From an uncultured Clostridia bacterium (lineage in GTDB: Bacteria; Bacillota; Clostridia; Oscillospirales; Ruminococcaceae): a stretch of 8,058 bases of DNA. Position 1 is the first letter of the stretch. Each line of letters starts with the position of its first letter. The stretch covers positions 1 to 8,058 of the forward strand of contig CAMEQX010000053.1 of assembly GCA_945933905.1 (NCBI GenBank), written 5' to 3'. A program made the position numbers and the translations under genes. This document shows positions 6,312 to 8,058 of this stretch, piece by piece. Below the pieces are notes generated by a model. It saw only the letters and a list, made by a program, of their open reading frames with translations, made no database searches and was not told where the DNA came from.

Positions 6312-6346
6312 TCCGACAACTTGATTGTACAAGTATTATTGTCGGA
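6312..6346 (-). repeat. Inverted repeat spanning the sigG -10 region and ribosome binding site
   Basis: TCCGACAA (6312-6319) and TTGTCGGA (6339-6346) are perfect 8-bp complements. Inside them ACTTG (6319-6323) and CAAGT (6330-6334) pair around a 6-nt loop. Read as minus-strand RNA, the 3' arm covers the first bases of the GGAGG ribosome binding site. The 5' arm lies upstream of the predicted transcription start, so only longer transcripts could form the outer stem. It could instead be a protein operator. Confidence 0.6.
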
Positions 6347-6363
6347 AATCGGGGGTGATATTC
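6334..6363 (-). promoter_or_regulatory. Forespore (SigF/SigG-type) promoter of sigG
   Basis: Read on the minus strand: GAATA (6363-6359), exactly 18 bases, then AATAATA (6340-6334). The SigG consensus is roughly GHATR-N18-CATNHTA, so the -35 is perfect and the -10 differs at its first base. The predicted start near 6327 leaves a leader of about 25 bases. SigG genes are known to be activated by SigF and then by SigG itself; the match fits that, but use of this site is inferred. Confidence 0.6.
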
Positions 6364-6405
6364 CATAAAAATTTGCGGGGAGGTTGACATTTTTTCGCGA
6401 AAATC

Positions 6406-6434
6406 TTGACAAACTATGGGTAGTGTGCTATAAT
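6406..6434 (+). promoter_or_regulatory. Perfect sigma-A promoter, divergent from sigG, driving a structured RNA
   Basis: TTGACA (6406-6411), a 17-bp spacer and TATAAT (6429-6434) match the consensus at all twelve positions, and TGC before the -10 adds the TGn extension. Transcription should start near 6441, which is the foot of the long hairpin described next. It is about 43 bp from the sigG -35 on the other strand. Confidence 0.9.
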
Positions 6435-6440
6435 TAAACT

Positions 6441-6597
6441 GCGACACAACTGAATAATTCTAAAAAAGCCTACGCTTTTACTATAGGTAAAAGTGCAGCT
6501 CTTTTTCGTATGCTTTTTTAGAGTTTAACGGAAGTTGTGTCGCAGCAATCGGAGCTTTGCATTTTTCGGTGCGTGGCTTCGGCTGCGCACTTTTTTA
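6441..6597 (+). ncRNA. Structured small RNA or regulatory leader, family not recognised
   Basis: The predicted transcript is about 157 nt, from a consensus promoter to a strong terminator. Its 5' end begins a rod-like fold. CTGCGACACAACT (6439-6451) pairs perfectly with AGTTGTGTCGCAG (6533-6545). After a small 4x7 internal loop, 6456-6469 pairs with 6512-6525 (one G-U), followed by a 1x1 mismatch and TACG/CGTA (6471-6474 with 6507-6510). At the tip CTTTTAC (6475-6481) pairs with GTAAAAG (6487-6493). A 23-nt linker leads to the terminator. There is no convincing coding sequence inside. It could be a stand-alone sRNA (a compact 6S-like rod is one idea) or an attenuator leader of the lipoprotein gene. 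I could not match it to a known riboswitch motif. Confidence 0.6.
6569..6596 (+). terminator. Intrinsic terminator with UUCG tetraloop at the end of the structured RNA
   Basis: GTGCGTGGC (6569-6577), a TTCG loop and GCTGCGCAC (6582-6590) form a 9-bp stem with two G-U pairs, followed by six T. It lies 22 bases before the lipoprotein start codon. Expression of that gene from the promoter at 6406 would therefore require read-through or antitermination. Confidence 0.9.
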
Positions 6598-6618
6598 TTT
6601 ATGGAAAGGAAAAAAGGC

Positions 6619-7956
6619 ATGAAAATCAGAAAAATTTTGAGCGCTGTTTCTGCGGCGGCAATACTCCCCACATTAACCGCGTGCAATGACGGCGCAAAAA
6701 CCTCGACGCCCTCGGAAACGCCGAGCAGTTCTGTAAGCTCATCGAGCACCTCCGAAAAGTCAAGCAGCACCGAAAGCTCGTCAACTTCAAGCTCATCTAG
6801 CTCGTCATCGTCAAGTTCTTCTACAAGCTCGTCATCAAGTTCGTCATCATCGGCAAGTTCATCATCAAGTTCATCCTCAAGCTCTTCTTCAAAGCCGGTA
6901 AGCTCTTCGAGTTCATCATCTTCTAAACCGGCAAGCTCGTCAAGCTCAAAGCCTGCAAGCTCGTCAAGCTCAAAGCCTGCAAGCTCGTCAAGCTCAAAGC
7001 CCACAAGCTCGTCGAGTTCTTCCTCGTCCAAGCCTGTCGAAATTCCCGAGGCTTCGCCAGATGATTTTGAGTACGCATACACCGATAACAACGAAATTAG
7101 AATTACAAAGTACAACGGCACCGCAACCGATGTAAAAATTCCTGCAAAAATCGATGGGATTGTTGTTAGGGAAATAGGAGGACTAAATAGCAAGATAACG
7201 AGCGTAGTAATTCCAGATGGCGTTACAACAATAGGAAAAAAGGCATTTTATAGTTGCTATAAACTTAAAAGCGTAACAATCCCGAACAGCGTTACAAAAA
7301 TAGGAGAAAGTGCGTTTGGCGTCTGTACAGGACTTACAAGCATAACAATCCCGAACAGCGTTACAGAAATAGGAGGTAGTGCGTTTTCCAGTTGCAGCGG
7401 ACTTACAAGTATAACAATCCCGAACGGCGTTACATCAATAGAAGGGCATGCGTTTGAATATTGCGCCGGACTTACGAACATAACAATTCCGAACAGCGTT
7501 ACAGAAATAGGAAGTAGAGCGTTTTCCAGTTGCAGCGGACTTACAAGCATAACAATTCCGAACAGCGTTACAGAAATAGGAAGTAGTGCGTTTGCAGGCT
7601 GCACCGGACTTACAAGCATAACAATTCCGAACAGCGTTACAGTAATAGAAGATTATGCGTTTATAGGCTGCATGGGACTTACAAGCGTAACAATCCCGAA
7701 CAGCGTTACAAGAATATGGATAGCGGCGTTTGAAGGCTGCACCGGGCTTACAAGCGTAACAATCCCGAACAGCGTTACAGTAATAGGAGATGTGGCGTTT
7801 AGAGGCTGCACCGGACTTACAAGCGTAACAATCTCGGATAGCGTGAAAAGAATAGCAGGAGATGTGTTTGACTACTGCACCGCAAAAATAACCTACAAAG
7901 GAAAAACATATTTCCCCTCTACATACAATGATTTGTACAAAGCCATCAACGGCTAA
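6619..7956 (+). CDS. BspA-like leucine-rich-repeat surface lipoprotein with serine-rich stalk
   Basis: This 445-residue protein is predicted to be lipid-anchored on the outer face of the membrane. Residues 1-21 are a signal peptide with basic start MKIRK and hydrophobic core, ending in the lipobox LTAC, with Cys22 the lipidated residue. Residues about 36-138 are almost pure serine interrupted by KP pairs, a likely flexible wall-spanning stalk that may be glycosylated. Residues 139-191 lead into ten tandem 23-residue LRR_5/BspA-type repeats (192-421; consensus GLTSITIPNSVTEIGxxAFxxC), then a short cap. BspA-type proteins bind host or microbial surfaces; the ligand here is unknown. Start: ATG at 6619, eight bases after AAAGGA (6605-6610). 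An in-frame ATG at 6601 would cover that site. The repeats use ATA for Ile much more than the neighbouring genes do. Confidence 0.88.
   Translation: MKIRKILSAVSAAAILPTLTACNDGAKTSTPSETPSSSVSSSSTSEKSSSTESSSTSSSSSSSSSSSSTSSSSSSSSSASSSSSSSSSSSSKPVSSSSSSSSKPASSSSSKPASSSSSKPASSSSSKPTSSSSSSSSKPVEIPEASPDDFEYAYTDNNEIRITKYNGTATDVKIPAKIDGIVVREIGGLNSKITSVVIPDGVTTIGKKAFYSCYKLKSVTIPNSVTKIGESAFGVCTGLTSITIPNSVTEIGGSAFSSCSGLTSITIPNGVTSIEGHAFEYCAGLTNITIPNSVTEIGSRAFSSCSGLTSITIPNSVTEIGSSAFAGCTGLTSITIPNSVTVIEDYAFIGCMGLTSVTIPNSVTRIWIAAFEGCTGLTSVTIPNSVTVIGDVAFRGCTGLTSVTISDSVKRIAGDVFDYCTAKITYKGKTYFPSTYNDLYKAING
6925..7020 (+). repeat. Four 24-bp tandem repeats encoding KPASSSSS
   Basis: Units at 6925-6948, 6949-6972, 6973-6996 and 6997-7020 encode Lys-Pro-Ala/Thr-Ser5. 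The second and third units are identical in DNA and the outer two differ at a few bases, as expected from slippage or unequal recombination. They lie in the stalk, so copy number would change its length in 8-residue steps without breaking the frame. Confidence 0.85.
7192..7881 (+). repeat. Ten 69-bp tandem repeats encoding 23-residue leucine-rich repeats
   Basis: Ten uninterrupted units of exactly 69 bp. Units 2-9 share long identical DNA stretches around the ACAATCCCGAACAGCGTTAC core, while the bases encoding the variable positions before and after AF differ. This pattern fits recent tandem amplification with diversification of the exposed positions. The first and last units are the most divergent. 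Confidence 0.9.
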
Positions 7957-7962
7957 AACCCT

Positions 7963-7998
7963 AAGCCCGACCGCCCCGCGCGTTCGGGCTTTTCATTT
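7963..7998 (+). terminator. Intrinsic terminator after the lipoprotein gene
   Basis: AAGCCCGA (7963-7970) pairs perfectly with TCGGGCTT (7984-7991), and an inner CGC/GCG pair shortens the loop. A T-rich tract (TTTCATTTT) follows. It begins six bases after the stop codon. Confidence 0.85.
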
Positions 7999-8024
7999 TG
8001 CCAAAAAATAATTTCCGAAAACCC

Positions 8025-8053
8025 TTGACAACCGCGAAAAAATGTGCTATAAT
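8025..8053 (+). promoter_or_regulatory. Perfect sigma-A promoter at the right edge, for a gene beyond the window
   Basis: TTGACA (8025-8030), a 17-bp spacer and TATAAT (8048-8053) with TGTGC just before the -10. The last eleven bases, TGTGCTATAAT, are identical to those of the promoter ending at 6434. The transcription unit it drives lies outside the window. Confidence 0.85.
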
Positions 8054-8058
8054 AAAGG

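Noticed and set aside
6303..6332. Extended sigG start at the upstream TTG (6332)
   Set aside because: It would put the perfect GGAGGTGG site inside the coding region and add ten residues absent from SigG proteins. The TTG at 6302 has the right spacing and gives a standard N-terminus.
6384..6389. A second TTGACA upstream of the structured RNA promoter
   Set aside because: At 17 bp spacing its -10 position falls on the other TTGACA (6406-6411), not on a TATAAT-like hexamer, so it is probably not a promoter.
6439..6545. The 13-bp perfect inverted repeat considered as transposon ends (MITE)
   Set aside because: No flanking target-site duplication is apparent, and the repeat begins exactly at the predicted transcription start of a consensus promoter with a terminator downstream. 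An RNA gene explains it better, though a genome-wide copy count would settle it.
6525..7193. Long minus-strand open frame with an Asp/Glu/Leu-rich repetitive product
   Set aside because: It is the antisense shadow of the serine-rich tract; complements of serine codons read as Glu, Asp, Leu and similar. It has no ribosome binding site, and the plus-strand gene has a signal peptide, lipobox and LRRs.
6925..7881. Regular repeats considered as a CRISPR array
   Set aside because: The 24-bp and 69-bp units are contiguous and in frame within one gene, with no unique spacers between constant repeats and no cas genes.

Overview
The window looks like chromosome of an anaerobic, endospore-forming Firmicute of the Clostridia, probably Oscillospiraceae/Ruminococcus-like. 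The reasons are a forespore sigma factor gene (sigG), Gram-positive AGGAGG-type ribosome binding sites, consensus TTGACA-N17-TATAAT promoters, mixed GC content with many GCG/GGC codons, and a BspA-like surface lipoprotein. The genus is an inference. No phage genes, insertion sequences, CRISPR arrays, tRNAs or rRNAs were recognised.

Layout: (i) 1-460 holds the tail of an unidentified gene and a short MGMT/ATL-like DNA-repair protein, closed by a terminator. (ii) 505-1453 is a monocistronic AraC-type regulator with a GyrI-like effector domain, with its own extended -10 promoter and terminator. (iii) 1476-5530 is a probable three-gene operon: one sigma-A promoter, a P-type ATPase homologue split by a frameshift, a DUF368/PopT undecaprenyl-phosphate translocase, a nitroreductase-family flavoprotein, and a terminator that also serves the opposing gene. 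(iv) 5532-6363 on the minus strand is sigG with a forespore-type promoter. (v) 6406-6597 is a perfect sigma-A promoter driving a strongly structured RNA of about 157 nt that ends in a terminator. (vi) 6619-7956 is a lipoprotein with a long serine-rich stalk and ten 23-residue leucine-rich repeats. (vii) A terminator follows, and a consensus promoter at the right edge drives something outside the window.

The most unusual object is the P-type ATPase homologue. Its fold is readable from end to end, but nearly every catalytic signature has been replaced: TGES by SGNN, PEGL by PTGI, DKTGT by EKEGA, TGD by TEE, TGDGVND by TGTRPTD, and the M6 ion ligands by Ala and Met. Apart from one frameshift it has no stop codons, so it looks more like a pseudo-ATPase kept for a non-transport role, possibly beside the lipid-carrier translocase encoded next to it, than like random decay. 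The second object to follow up is the structured RNA between sigG and the lipoprotein gene, which I could not assign to a family. The sigG leader also carries an inverted repeat arranged so that only transcripts starting at the forespore promoter would have a fully free ribosome binding site.
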